Assembly (NCBI RefSeq): GCF_029626235.1
Contig: NZ_JARUBO010000005.1
Span: forward strand, 5,490,001 to 5,554,000
Source: Micromonospora sp. WMMD1120
Lineage (GTDB): Bacteria; Actinomycetota; Actinomycetes; Mycobacteriales; Micromonosporaceae
Direction of reading: 5' to 3'
DNA: 64,000 nucleotides
The translations under genes and the position numbers were made by a program. The notes under the pieces are model-generated. The model was not told the origin of the DNA, did not search any database, and saw only the letters and a program-made list of their open reading frames with translations. Each line of letters opens with the position of its first letter. Position 1 is the first letter of the stretch. This document shows, piece after piece, positions 8,352 to 18,211 of this stretch.

Positions 8352-8828
8352 ATGACCTCCTGCACGCCCGCCGACGGCCCCCCGGACCTGCTGTTCCTGC
8401 TCTCCTGGGCGAGCCACGCGTTGCAGACCGAGCATGCCGCGGGGCTGGCCGAGTTGGGCATCTCGCCCCGGGCGCACTACGTGTTGGCGCAGGCCCGCAC
8501 CGGCGAGCTGACCCAGCGGGAGATCGGCGAGCGGTGCGGTGTGGACAAGACCACGATGGTCGTGACCCTCGACCAGCTGGAACGGGCCGGGTTGGCCGAA
8601 CGCCGCCCGGCGCCGACGGATCGACGGGCCCGGCTGGTCACCGTGACGCCGGCGGGGGAGCAGGTCCTGCGGCAGGCGCGGCAGGTGGTGCGACGCATCC
8701 AGGACGACCTCCTCGCGACCCTGCCCGAGCAGGACCGAGAGGTGTTCCTGCGTGCCCTCCTGGCGCTGGTGGGCGGACCACTCGCGCACACCTCCCCGTA
8801 CGCGCCGGGGAGCCGATCCGGCTGTTAG
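8352..8828 (+). CDS. MarR-family regulator next to DUF6069 gene
   Basis: This 158-residue MarR-type protein has a winged helix at about 55-95 (TQREIGERCGVDKTTMVVTLDQLERAGL) and the wing signature RRPAPTDRRARLVTVTPAG. TAGCCT (8340-8345) lies 6 bases before the ATG, so it is probably translated from a leaderless mRNA. The next gene, 77 bp downstream on the same strand, has its own dyad operator, which suggests this regulator controls the DUF6069 membrane protein. Ligand unknown. Confidence 0.9.
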   Translation: MTSCTPADGPPDLLFLLSWASHALQTEHAAGLAELGISPRAHYVLAQARTGELTQREIGERCGVDKTTMVVTLDQLERAGLAERRPAPTDRRARLVTVTPAGEQVLRQARQVVRRIQDDLLATLPEQDREVFLRALLALVGGPLAHTSPYAPGSRSGC

Positions 8829-8837
8829 TCCTAAGGA

Positions 8838-8861
8838 AGATAGTTCCGAACAAGACTATCT
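8838..8861 (+). promoter_or_regulatory. Dyad operator before the DUF6069 gene
   Basis: AGATAGT (8838-8844) and ACTATCT (8855-8861) form a perfect 7-bp inverted repeat around a 10-base spacer. The arms are spaced like a MarR or TetR dimer site. A possible -10 (TACGGT, 8864-8869) lies directly downstream, so a bound protein would cover the -35. The adjacent MarR gene is the natural candidate. Confidence 0.55.
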
Positions 8862-8905
8862 GCTACGGTCTTACTCGTTCGCTTCCCCGGAACGAGGAGT
8901 CCGTC

Positions 8906-9319
8906 ATGAGTGCTGCGGCCGTCACCACCCCCGCCCCATCACCGCTACGCCGCCGTGCCCTCGGCGTCGGCGTCGCCGTCGTGTCCTGCCTGGCCATCTG
9001 GTCGATCGGCGCGTTGGCCGGAGTCGACTACACCGTCGAGAGCCCGGGTCAGCCCGCGACGGTCATCGGGGCGGCCGCGATCGTCCTGGTCTCCCTCGGT
9101 GCGGCCCTGCTCGGCTGGGCGGCGCTGGCGGTGCTGGAGCGGTTCACCCCACGGATCGCCCGCCCGGCCTGGATCACGCTGGCCCTCGTCGTGACGCTGG
9201 TGTCCTTCGCGCCCCTGGCCGGCACCGAGGCCACCGGCGGCGCGAAACTGTTCCTCGGCGCGACGCACGTGGCCGTGGCGGTCGCGCTGATCGCGCTGCT
9301 GCCCCGCCCCCGCCGATAA
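8906..9319 (+). CDS. DUF6069 family four-helix membrane protein
   Basis: This 137-residue protein starts at ATG 8906 with GAGGAG 6 bases upstream. It has four hydrophobic helices at about 14-34, 47-70, 82-104 and 112-131, with short loops between. The [15 protein letters not shown] start and the later [17 protein letters not shown] stretch fit the DUF6069 family of actinobacterial membrane proteins, whose function is unknown. It lies behind a dyad operator and directly downstream of a MarR gene, so it is probably induced by a membrane-active or toxic compound. That role is inferred. Confidence 0.8.
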   Translation: MSAAAVTTPAPSPLRRRALGVGVAVVSCLAIWSIGALAGVDYTVESPGQPATVIGAAAIVLVSLGAALLGWAALAVLERFTPRIARPAWITLALVVTLVSFAPLAGTEATGGAKLFLGATHVAVAVALIALLPRPRR

Positions 9320-9390
9320 CCGCACTCCGCCCACCCCTGGCCGCGTCCCGGGGTGGGCGAAATCCGTGGAAGCGGCGGCGTCGACGCTGC

Positions 9391-9396
9391 TAACAT
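9391..9396 (+). promoter_or_regulatory. -10 box of leader peptide/ABC-F mRNA
   Basis: TAACAT lies 7 bases before the ATG of the 14-codon leader. The spacing matches the leaderless promoters elsewhere in the window, so the mRNA probably begins at or next to that ATG. No clear -35 hexamer or AT-rich WhiB7-type element is visible. Confidence 0.5.
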
Positions 9397-9403
9397 CGCC
9401 GCC

Positions 9404-9448
9404 ATGGCACGAGGTAACTGGTCGCAGAAGGTCCGCTCCGCCCGCTGA
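9404..9448 (+). CDS. 14-residue leader peptide before ABC-F gene
   Basis: The ORF reads [14 protein letters not shown] and stops at TGA 9446-9448. Its ATG follows TAACAT by 7 bases, so it would be the first codon of the transcript. One hundred bases of GC-rich sequence with several possible stem-loops separate its stop from the GTG of the ABC-F ATPase. Antibiotic-resistance ABC-F genes are often controlled by ribosome stalling on such a short upstream ORF. That knowledge and the position support an attenuator role. The peptide itself matches nothing I can name. Confidence 0.6.
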   Translation: MARGNWSQKVRSAR

Positions 9449-9548
9449 CGGCGGCGCCTTCCACCTGCTGAGTTCGCGCTCGCCGTCCCGGTTCCCGCCG
9501 GGCGGCCGCCAGTCGCTGCCCGGCTCCATCGCGAGCTGCGGAGCACCA

Positions 9549-11249
<1,701 letters not shown>

Positions 11250-11279
11250 TCCCGTTGACCGGACGGTGATGATCGACCC

Positions 11280-11795
11280 GTGACCAGCACCGTCCGGCCC
11301 CCCTGGGTGACGGCCCCCGTCCGACCCGACGACCCCGACGCGGCGCTGCTGCTGCGCGAGTACATGACCGAGATGGTGGTCCGCTACCACCGCCGTCCGG
11401 CCCGGCCCGGCGAGGTCGACGCGGCGCTCGACGAACTGCCCAGCGACGACCTCACCGTCCCGGGCGGGATGCTTCTCCTCGCTCACCACGGCGACGAGCT
11501 GGCCGGCTGCGCCGGTCTGCGCTGGCGACCGGACTTCGCCGAGTTGACCCGGGTGTTCGTCCGGCCCGCGCACCGGGGCACCGGCGGGGGTGCGGCGCTG
11601 CTGGCCGCCGTCGAGCACGCGGCGCGTGCCGCCGGCGCCGACCGGATCCGCCTCGACACCCGACACGACCTGGTCGAGGCCCGCGCGCTGTACGCCCGGC
11701 ACGGCTACGTCGAGATTCCGGCGTACTCGCGGGGGCCGTACGCCGAGCACTGGTTCGAGAAGCGGTTGACGAACCGGCCCGGACGCGCTAAATAA
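11280..11795 (+). CDS. GNAT-family N-acetyltransferase
   Basis: This 171-residue protein has the GNAT core: a central strand GDELAGCAGLRWR, then the acetyl-CoA loop VRPAHRGTGGGAALLAAVEHAA (Q/RxxGxG/A type) and the late LYARHGYVEIPAY motif. It would transfer an acetyl group to an amine; the substrate is unknown. A GATGAT hexamer ends 6 bases before the GTG, suggesting another leaderless start. It sits 30 bp after the ABC-F gene and could be co-transcribed. Its stop lies only 9 bp before the Hsp20 operator. Confidence 0.88.
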   Translation: MTSTVRPPWVTAPVRPDDPDAALLLREYMTEMVVRYHRRPARPGEVDAALDELPSDDLTVPGGMLLLAHHGDELAGCAGLRWRPDFAELTRVFVRPAHRGTGGGAALLAAVEHAARAAGADRIRLDTRHDLVEARALYARHGYVEIPAYSRGPYAEHWFEKRLTNRPGRAK

Positions 11796-11804
11796 GAAGA
11801 GGAA

Positions 11805-11825
11805 GTTGAGCCACCCAGACTCAAC
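11805..11825 (+). promoter_or_regulatory. HAIR-like HspR operator upstream of hsp20
   Basis: GTTGAG (11805-11810) and CTCAAC (11820-11825) form an inverted repeat with 9 bases between the arms. HspR-bound HAIR elements have CTTGAGT-N7-ACTCAAG, which is the same half-site core and the same spacing. The site lies 33 bp before the Hsp20 ATG and just after an AT-rich TAAATA that could be a -10. That is a good position for heat-shock repression. Confidence 0.65.
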
Positions 11826-11857
11826 CCATCACCTTCGGCCAGGAGATCCGAGGAGGC

Positions 11858-12289
11858 ATGACCATGTTGATGCGTACCGACCCGTTCCGTGAGATCGACC
11901 GACTCACCGAGCAGTTCTTCGGTACGGCGGCCCGGCCGGCGACCATGCAGTTGGACGCGTACCGAGATGGCGACCACTTCTACGCCGCGTTCGACCTGCC
12001 CGGCGTCGACCCCGACAGCATCGACTGCACAGTGGAGCGCAACGTGCTCACCGTCCGGGCCGAGCGTCGCCGTCCCACCGGCGAAGGCGTCGAACTGGTC
12101 GCCGCCGAACGCCCGATGGGCACCTTCACCCGGCGACTGTTCCTGGGCGACACCCTGGACACCGACAAGCTTGAGGCCGGCTACGAGAACGGCGTGCTGA
12201 CGCTACGCATCCCCGTCGCCGAGCGGGCCAAGCCCCGCCGGGTCACCATCACCGCCAACGGCAACGGACGCCGACAGATCAACGCGTGA
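11858..12289 (+). CDS. Hsp20/alpha-crystallin small heat shock protein
   Basis: This 143-residue protein belongs to the Hsp20 family. The alpha-crystallin domain covers about 35-130 (FDLPGVDPDSIDCTVERNVLTVRAERR, then ENGVLTLRIPVAE containing the A-x-x-x-n-GVL-type motif). Such proteins form oligomers that hold unfolded proteins for refolding. GAGGAGG lies before the ATG at 11858. A HAIR-like operator upstream suggests HspR control. A perfect 21-bp hairpin with a T-run ends the transcript, so this is a single-gene unit. Confidence 0.95.
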   Translation: MTMLMRTDPFREIDRLTEQFFGTAARPATMQLDAYRDGDHFYAAFDLPGVDPDSIDCTVERNVLTVRAERRRPTGEGVELVAAERPMGTFTRRLFLGDTLDTDKLEAGYENGVLTLRIPVAERAKPRRVTITANGNGRRQINA

Positions 12290-12292
12290 CCA

Positions 12293-12355
12293 CTCAGCCC
12301 CGGGTGGGATCGGCGCGCCTCCGCCCCGATCCCACCCGGGGCTGAGAGCCTTTTT
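12293..12355 (+). terminator. Intrinsic terminator after hsp20
   Basis: Arms at 12293-12313 and 12326-12346 are perfectly complementary over 21 bp, with a 12-base loop, and are followed by TTTTT at 12351-12355. It is the strongest classical terminator in the window and lies 3 bp after the Hsp20 stop. Confidence 0.9.
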
Positions 12356-12358
12356 CAC

Positions 12359-13357
12359 ATGGTGTCCCCCCACGCCCCGACCCTCGCCCGCCCGAGCGCG
12401 CCACCGGCGCTGCCCAGCGGTCCGATCGAGGTCACCGAGGCGTGGCTGCGCAACCGGCGGTTGTCCGAGCACACCCGCGACGCCTACCGACGCGACGTCA
12501 CCGGCTGGCTCACCTGGTGCGCCGCCCGTGACCTGGACCCGCTGCGGGCCACCTTCCTGCACGTCAACGACCACGCCCGCGCCCTGGAAGCCGGCGTCGA
12601 CGTGCGCGGTGGCCGCCCGCTCACCCCGGCGACCGTCGCGCGCCGGCTCTCCGCGCTGTCCAGTTGGTACGACTTCCTCGTCAAACTCGGCGCCGTCGCC
12701 GCCAACCCGGTCGCCGGCGCCGACCGCCCCCGCGTCGACCGGGACCACTCCGCCACCGTCGGGCTCACCCCCGAGGAGGTGGACGCCCTGCTCGGCGCCG
12801 CCGACGCGGACACCAGCGCGACCGCCGCGCGCAACCGGGCGGCGATCGCGCTCCTCGCCGACCTGGGACTGCGGGTCGGTGAGCTGATCTCGCTGGACCT
12901 GAGCGACCTCGGCACCGAACGCGGCCACCGCAGCGTGCGCTTCGTCGGCAAGGGCGGCAAGCAACGTCGCCGCGCCCTGACCCCCGGCACCGGGTGGGCG
13001 GTGGACGCGTACCTGGCCCAGCGGGCCGCCGCGGCCCGGGTGCCGGTGTCGGAGCTGACCGGCCCGCTGCTGGTCACCGCCAGCGGCGCCCGACTGGACC
13101 GGCACTCGGTGTTCCGGATGGTGCGTCGGCTGGCCCGCGCCGCTGGCATCCCGGCCTGGGCGAAGCTGTCCCCGCACTCGCTGCGGCACGCCTTCGCCAC
13201 CACCGCCCGCTCCGAGGGTGTGCCGCTGGAGGACGTGCAGGACGCGATGGGCCACGCCGACCCGCGCACCACCCGCCGCTACGACCGGGACCGGCACAAC
13301 CTCGACCGCGACCCGGCCTACGCGGTGTGGGCCGCGCGGTCCCGTCGCCGTAGCTGA
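12359..13357 (+). CDS. Tyrosine recombinase/integrase (XerC/D-like)
   Basis: This 332-residue protein has the SAM-like core-binding domain at about 25-125 and the catalytic domain at about 140-320. The conserved catalytic residues are visible: Arg in LGLRVGEL, Lys in GKGGKQRR, His and Arg in SPHSLRHAF, His in MGHADPRTT, and the nucleophile Tyr in TRRYDRDR. It would cut and rejoin DNA at a specific site. It starts only 3 bases after the hsp20 terminator T-run and has no clear ribosome site. No attachment repeats, excisionase or phage genes are near, so it may be a chromosomal XerD-like enzyme or a relic of an integrated element. Confidence 0.88.
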   Translation: MVSPHAPTLARPSAPPALPSGPIEVTEAWLRNRRLSEHTRDAYRRDVTGWLTWCAARDLDPLRATFLHVNDHARALEAGVDVRGGRPLTPATVARRLSALSSWYDFLVKLGAVAANPVAGADRPRVDRDHSATVGLTPEEVDALLGAADADTSATAARNRAAIALLADLGLRVGELISLDLSDLGTERGHRSVRFVGKGGKQRRRALTPGTGWAVDAYLAQRAAAARVPVSELTGPLLVTASGARLDRHSVFRMVRRLARAAGIPAWAKLSPHSLRHAFATTARSEGVPLEDVQDAMGHADPRTTRRYDRDRHNLDRDPAYAVWAARSRRRS

Positions 13358-13386
13358 CCCGGGGTTGTGAACCGACTCGGGCTGGC

Positions 13387-13758
13387 TCAGCTCTGCGGGC
13401 GCGGGCAGATGCAGAACGGCTGGCCGATCGGATCGAGAAGCACCACCCACCGCTCACCGCCGGGTTGGAAGTCCGGTTTGGACGCGCCCGCCGCGATGAA
13501 CTTCTCCTCCGCCGCCGACAGGTCGTCGACGTAGAGATCCAGGTGGTAGCGCTGGTCGCCGTTCGGATTCGGCCAGGACGGCGGACGGTAACCCTCGACC
13601 AGGCCGAAGCCGATGGAGACGCCAGAAGAGCTGAGCATCGCGTACTCGGGTTGGCTGTGGGTGATCTCCCATCCCAGCACCTCGTGATAGAACGCGGCGT
13701 GCCCGGCGGGGTCGGAACTGTCGAGGTTGACCATTGCGAGGTCGGCAGAGGCTGTCAC
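13387..13758 (-). CDS. VOC-family (glyoxalase-like) protein
   Basis: This 123-residue protein is a single vicinal-oxygen-chelate fold: LAMVNLDSSDPAGHAAFYHEVLGW at the start and WVVLLDPIGQPFCICP at the end are the usual strand edges. Members bind a metal and act as dioxygenases, lyases or antibiotic-binding proteins. The substrate cannot be assigned. CATACT ends 6 bases before the GTG start, in line with leaderless translation. The neighbouring LLM oxidoreductase is divergent. Confidence 0.85.
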   Translation of the reverse strand: MTASADLAMVNLDSSDPAGHAAFYHEVLGWEITHSQPEYAMLSSSGVSIGFGLVEGYRPPSWPNPNGDQRYHLDLYVDDLSAAEEKFIAAGASKPDFQPGGERWVVLLDPIGQPFCICPRPQS

Positions 13759-13844
13759 GCCGGCAGTATGCCGCCGGGGTCCGACATCGCCGGTACCGAC
13801 ACACGACGCGGCCGGATGTCGGAGGCTCGGCCTACGGTCCGTTG

Positions 13845-14690
13845 ATGAGACACGGTCTGGAAATTTCCTGCGGCGGCGCCTCGGTCGCCGTGTCCACCCT
13901 CGTCGAGCTGGGCAAATGCGCCGAACAGGCCGGCTGGGACGGCGTGTTCCTGGAGGACTATCTGATCCACTACAGCGGTGACGAGCCGTTCACATACGAC
14001 CCGTGGCTGGTCCTCGCCGCGATGGCCGGGCGCACCGACCGGGTGCGACTGGGGACCACCGTCACCGCGCTACCCCGGCGTCGCCCGGCGAAGTTGGGGC
14101 GGGAGGTCCTCACCCTCGATCACCTCAGCGCGGGCCGGGCCGTCGTGGCGGTCGGTGTCGGTGACCCCGGTGACCGGGGCCTGGCCGCATTCGGGGAGCA
14201 GACCGACCTGTCGACGCGGGCCGCGATGCTCGACGAGGGTCTCGACCTGCTGACCGGGCTGCTCAGCGGCGAACCGGTCACCCACCGGGGCGCCCACTAC
14301 CGCGCCGACGGGGTGGCGCTGCGGCCTCCGCCGGTGCAGTCACCCCGGGTGCCGGTTTGGGTCGGCGGCAGCACCCAGGCCGGTGCGGTGCGTCGGCGCG
14401 CCGCCTGCGCCGACGGCATCGTGCCGTACAAGCTCACCGACACCGACGGGTGGTCCGACTTCACCCCTGACGAGGTACGCGACCTGGTGCAGGCCCTGCC
14501 GGCGACCCGCGCCGACGGCCTACCGTTCGACGTGGCGATCGGCGGACGGCGGCGCCGACCGGACGAACGTGCCGAACGCGCGTACCTCGACGATCTGGCG
14601 GCGGCCGGCGCCACCTGGTGGCTGGAGTTCGTCCCGGCCGCCGACCCGGCGACGATGCGTGCCGCCGTCGCCCGTGGTCCGCTGCGCTGA
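13845..14690 (+). CDS. LLM-class flavin-dependent oxidoreductase
   Basis: This 281-residue protein has a luciferase-like TIM barrel: GWDGVFLEDYL, then RVRLGTTVTALPRRRPAKLGREVLTLDHLSAGR and the flavin-site region VPVWVGGSTQAGAVRRRA. These enzymes use reduced FMN or coenzyme F420; the actinobacterial setting makes F420 possible. The start at ATG 13845 is supported by TACGGT (13833-13838) 6 bases upstream, giving a leaderless mRNA. It is convergent with the next gene, only 9 bp away. Confidence 0.88.
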   Translation: MRHGLEISCGGASVAVSTLVELGKCAEQAGWDGVFLEDYLIHYSGDEPFTYDPWLVLAAMAGRTDRVRLGTTVTALPRRRPAKLGREVLTLDHLSAGRAVVAVGVGDPGDRGLAAFGEQTDLSTRAAMLDEGLDLLTGLLSGEPVTHRGAHYRADGVALRPPPVQSPRVPVWVGGSTQAGAVRRRAACADGIVPYKLTDTDGWSDFTPDEVRDLVQALPATRADGLPFDVAIGGRRRRPDERAERAYLDDLAAAGATWWLEFVPAADPATMRAAVARGPLR

Positions 14691-14699
14691 CCGGCCCGA

Positions 14700-15872
14700 T
14701 CAGGGGCTGTCGAGCGGCCAGACCGCCACCCGGGCGGTGCCGTCGCGGCAGATCAGCCCGGTGGCGACCCGCCGGCAGTCGACCAGGCCCGCCGGGAGCA
14801 CCGCTGTCACCCGTGGACCGTCGCGGCCCACCGTCGCGACCAGGGTCCGGTTGTCGCCGGACGCCGTACCCAGCACCAGCAGCGGCTCCGGGGCGGTGCG
14901 GGGGCCGGCCACGGTGCGCCACCGCGCGCCGGCCGGCCACGTCCACACCCGTGCGCCGGTGCCCGGGTCGAGCGCCCACCGGCTCCGGTCGTCCTGTCCG
15001 CAGACCAGGCCCTGGCAGGGCCGCATGGTCAATTCACCCGGCTCCGCCGGCATCGTCCAGCGTGCCGTCAGTCCGGCCAGGGTGTAACCGGTCAACGCGA
15101 CCCGTTCGCCGCTCGGGTGGCGCAGCACCAGATGACCGCCGACGACCTGCGGATTGTCCGGGCCGTAGTCGGCCGGCGGGAGCCGCCCCCGCCCACGTTC
15201 GGCGCCGTCGTGGGCGTCGAGCAGCCGGGCCAGACCGTCGTCCTGCACCAGCAGCAACCGTCCGGGTGTGCCGGGCAGCACCCGCACCACGGCCGTGGAG
15301 GGCACCGGCACCGACCAGCGGGTCGCGCCGGTGACCAGGTCGACGCCGTGCACGACGCCCTCGATCCGCCGTCCCGGCTCGGCGGCGCTGCGGACCTCGC
15401 TCACCGCCACCGCCGTGTCCCCGGCCGAATACACCCGCTCGGATCGTCGCCACACCGCCTGCCCGGTGCGCGCGGACCGGGCGATGGTGGCCCGCGACCC
15501 GCGAATCTGGTCGCGCTCGACGAGCAGTAGCAGGTCACCGGCGATCTCGGCGGACCAGCCGGCGGCCGGCGCCACCGCCACCCGCCACCGGGGCGCGCGC
15601 TGCGGCGCGGACGAGTCGTAGGCGCTCACCATCGGCGGGTTCGTGTCGGGGTCGACCACCAGCAGCAGCGGGCCCGCGCCGAGCACCGTCGCCCGAGCCG
15701 GCACCGCCGGCCCGAGCAGAGGTGTCAGCGGCGCGGTCGGCGTGGCGCCGCCGAGCAACGCGCAGACCGCCACCAGCAGCGCCACCCACCAGCGGCGGGA
15801 CACCTGTGGCGGTGGCCCCCGCTCATCCAGGGGCGCGCCCCGGTCCTCGCCCAGCTCGATCAGCACCGACAT
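14700..15872 (-). CDS. Membrane-anchored PQQ-like beta-propeller protein
   Basis: This 390-residue protein has a cytoplasmic N-terminus, one transmembrane helix at about 27-45 (RRWWVALLVAVCALLGG) and an extracytoplasmic region. That region repeats short strands of the PQQ/quinoprotein propeller type (VWRRSERVYSAGDTAVAV, VHGVDLVTGATRWSVPV, WALDPGTGARVWTW). No quinone-binding or catalytic residues were recognised, so a scaffold or binding role is likely. It ends 9 bp from the convergent LLM gene and starts 30 bp after the acyl-CoA dehydrogenase stop, so it may be its operon partner. Confidence 0.75.
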   Translation of the reverse strand: MSVLIELGEDRGAPLDERGPPPQVSRRWWVALLVAVCALLGGATPTAPLTPLLGPAVPARATVLGAGPLLLVVDPDTNPPMVSAYDSSAPQRAPRWRVAVAPAAGWSAEIAGDLLLLVERDQIRGSRATIARSARTGQAVWRRSERVYSAGDTAVAVSEVRSAAEPGRRIEGVVHGVDLVTGATRWSVPVPSTAVVRVLPGTPGRLLLVQDDGLARLLDAHDGAERGRGRLPPADYGPDNPQVVGGHLVLRHPSGERVALTGYTLAGLTARWTMPAEPGELTMRPCQGLVCGQDDRSRWALDPGTGARVWTWPAGARWRTVAGPRTAPEPLLVLGTASGDNRTLVATVGRDGPRVTAVLPAGLVDCRRVATGLICRDGTARVAVWPLDSP

Positions 15873-15902
15873 GGTGTCCGCCCGTCCGTACGCGCCAACC
15901 GG

Positions 15903-17606
15903 TCAGCAGAGCAGGTCCAGGTGGTGGTGGGCGTCCTCGGCGATCTCCTCGTGCCGCAGCCAGCGGCGCGCCCACAGCCGGGCTGCCAGGTCGGCCTGCT
16001 CGTCGCCCCACGCGGCGTGCTCGACGAGCAGCGCGGCGGTCAGCGCGTACGCCAGGCGCAGCGCCAGGCCCCGGGCTCCGGCGAGCACGCCGGGCGTTTC
16101 CGGGTCCGCGGTCACCGCCGCGATGGCGTCGCGCGCCTGCCCGATGGCGGCTGCCAGGGTGTCGGCGAGCGCCGGCGACAGCGGCCGGGCCAGATCGACG
16201 GCGGCGGACAGCCGGCGCAGCAGCGGCGCTCCAGCGTCCTCCCTGGTCAGGGCGCGCAGCACGTCCAGAGCCAGCACGTTGGTGGTGCCCTCCCAGATGG
16301 GCAGCACCTGGGCGTCGCGCAGCAGGCGGGGAACACCGGTGTCCTCCACGTAGCCGGCCCCGCCGAAGCTCTCCACATACTCGCTGGCGGAGCTGACGGC
16401 GAGCCGGCCGGTGGCCAGCTTCGCCAGCGGCGCCACGATGCGCAGCTCCGCCTCGGCCTGCGGATCGGCGCCGACCTCGACCCGGCCGAGCAGGGCGAAC
16501 GCGTGTCCGGCGAGGACGAACGCGCCCGCCGCGTCGACCGCGAGGGTGCCCAGGGTGGCCCGGTGCAGCGGCGAGGACGCCAGCGCGCCACCGGCGACGT
16601 GCCGCGCGTCGGCGTACGCGCGGGCGTAGGCCAGACCGCGTCGCATGCCGCCGGCCGCCGCGGCGGCGTTGTGCACCCGGGTCACCACGACCAGTGTCAT
16701 CGCCCGCACCAGACCGGGCAGGGTCGGGTCGCCCAGCGGCACGGCGTACGCGTCGCGCAGACCGATCTCGGCGGTGGGCAGCGCCCGGGTGCCGAGCTTG
16801 TCCTTGAGGCGGTGCACGGTGACGCCCGGCGCGGGCGCTCCCGGCGGCACGGTGCCGGCCAGCGGTGAGTCGACCGCGTAACGGGGCACCAGGAACGGCG
16901 CGAGCACCCGACTGCCCCGCCCGGCGCCCTCCGGTCGGGCCAGCGCCACCGCCACCGCCGCGTCCGCGGCGGAGCAGAACCACTTCTCCCCGGTCAGCCG
17001 CCACGAACCGTCCGCCGCCGGGCGGCCGACGGTGCTCGACCGGCCCAGGTCGGAACCGCCCTGCGACTCGGTCATCCACTGCCCGCTGGTGATCGCCGTG
17101 GCCGGGTCGGTGGAGAGCAGCCGGGGCAGCCACGCGTCACGGACCGCGGCGTCGACGTCGGGCAGGCTGAGCAGCGCCGCCGCCCCGTCGGCCATCGCCA
17201 CCGGGCAGGAGAACGTCGCCGACTCCGGCCCGTAGAGGTGCAGCAGGGCGTGCTGCACGACCCGGGCGGCGGCGCCCCAGGTGCCGCGGGCCTCCGGCAG
17301 GTAGGGCAGGGCGACCACGGCGTGCCGGGCGGCGGCGGCCCGCTGCTCCTGCCAGCCGGCGGAGGTGTCCACGCGGTCGATCCGGGCGCCCCACGGGTCG
17401 TAGCGGACCAGCGTCGGCGGGTGCGCCTCCGCGTCGACGTGCGCCGCGCGCAGCGGGCCGGCGACGTCGGTGGCCAGGTCGTGCAGGCGGCCCTTCGCGG
17501 CGGCGTGCCCGGCCGGGCCGAGATGACGCTCCAGCCAGGACCGCAGCAGGGCGTCACCGGCATACGGATCGGCGGGGGGTGGGACCGGCTGCACGAAGCG
17601 GCTCAT
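15903..17606 (-). CDS. Acyl-CoA dehydrogenase family protein, AidB-like
   Basis: This 567-residue protein is much longer than the usual 380-residue acyl-CoA dehydrogenase and has the AidB-type layout. An N-terminal extension is followed by the FAD signature region QWMTESQGGSDL, the WRLTGEKWFCSAADA strand and the C-terminal helix bundle with FGGAGYVEDTGVPRLLRDAQ and PIWEGTTNVLALDVL. AidB-type proteins are linked to alkylation damage responses and bind DNA in E. coli; others are true dehydrogenases. The start at ATG 17606 is supported by AGGAG 7 bases upstream. The stop is 30 bp before the beta-propeller gene. Confidence 0.85.
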   Translation of the reverse strand: MSRFVQPVPPPADPYAGDALLRSWLERHLGPAGHAAAKGRLHDLATDVAGPLRAAHVDAEAHPPTLVRYDPWGARIDRVDTSAGWQEQRAAAARHAVVALPYLPEARGTWGAAARVVQHALLHLYGPESATFSCPVAMADGAAALLSLPDVDAAVRDAWLPRLLSTDPATAITSGQWMTESQGGSDLGRSSTVGRPAADGSWRLTGEKWFCSAADAAVAVALARPEGAGRGSRVLAPFLVPRYAVDSPLAGTVPPGAPAPGVTVHRLKDKLGTRALPTAEIGLRDAYAVPLGDPTLPGLVRAMTLVVVTRVHNAAAAAGGMRRGLAYARAYADARHVAGGALASSPLHRATLGTLAVDAAGAFVLAGHAFALLGRVEVGADPQAEAELRIVAPLAKLATGRLAVSSASEYVESFGGAGYVEDTGVPRLLRDAQVLPIWEGTTNVLALDVLRALTREDAGAPLLRRLSAAVDLARPLSPALADTLAAAIGQARDAIAAVTADPETPGVLAGARGLALRLAYALTAALLVEHAAWGDEQADLAARLWARRWLRHEEIAEDAHHHLDLLC

Positions 17607-17752
17607 CGATCGGCTCCTGGCACTGCTCGGGGGTGTGCGCCGACCGTAGACGATGCGTGGCCGCCGCGAACAGGGCACACCGGCAGGTCGGGCGTACCCA
17701 GTTTCCGGCTTGTCGTGCTCCGGCGCGATCGTGTTCTCTACGGTCGGTAGTC

Positions 17753-18211
17753 GTGGGTGCCGGTCAGTCGTGGAGCCGACCGGCCCGGCGGCGTCGCCCA
17801 ATGAGAACCGGGCTGGCGTTCGCCGGGTTCGGCGTGGCGCTGTGCTGCGTCGGGGTGGCCGGTCTGGGGGCCTGGAACCTGCAGACCGTCCGGCAGGCCG
17901 CCGGCCCGATCCGGGAGACCGCCGACGGTTTCCTCAACGAGGTCGCGCTCGGTGACAGCGACAGGGCGTACGAACGGCTCTGCGCGGACGCGCGCAGCCG
18001 GTGGAGCGCGATCGGCTTCACCAGTTGGGTGCGGACGCCACCCATGGTGACCGACTACGAGATCACCGACGTGTCGGTGGCGACCCGGGGCGGCCGGCCC
18101 CGGGGCACGGTGACGGTGACGGTGACCCGTGCCGGCGGGATCAGCGAGGAGCGCCGGCTGCCGGTGGTCCGCGAGGACGGGGACTGGCGGGTGTGCGGTG
18201 ACCCGTTCTGA
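17753..18211 (+). CDS. Single-pass membrane protein with DUF4878-like domain
   Basis: This roughly 152-residue protein has basic residues 8-16, one transmembrane helix at about 19-39 (TGLAFAGFGVALCCVGVAG) and an extracytoplasmic NTF2-like part. That part (FLNEVALGDSDRAYERLCADAR, then WRVCG at the end) resembles DUF4878/lumazine-binding-like domains. Function unknown. GTG 17753 is chosen because TACGGT (17739-17744) lies 8 bases upstream. The ATG at 17801 is an alternative that gives a shorter basic tail. Its last 14 bases overlap the start of ltrA. Confidence 0.65.
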   Translation: MGAGQSWSRPARRRRPMRTGLAFAGFGVALCCVGVAGLGAWNLQTVRQAAGPIRETADGFLNEVALGDSDRAYERLCADARSRWSAIGFTSWVRTPPMVTDYEITDVSVATRGGRPRGTVTVTVTRAGGISEERRLPVVREDGDWRVCGDPF

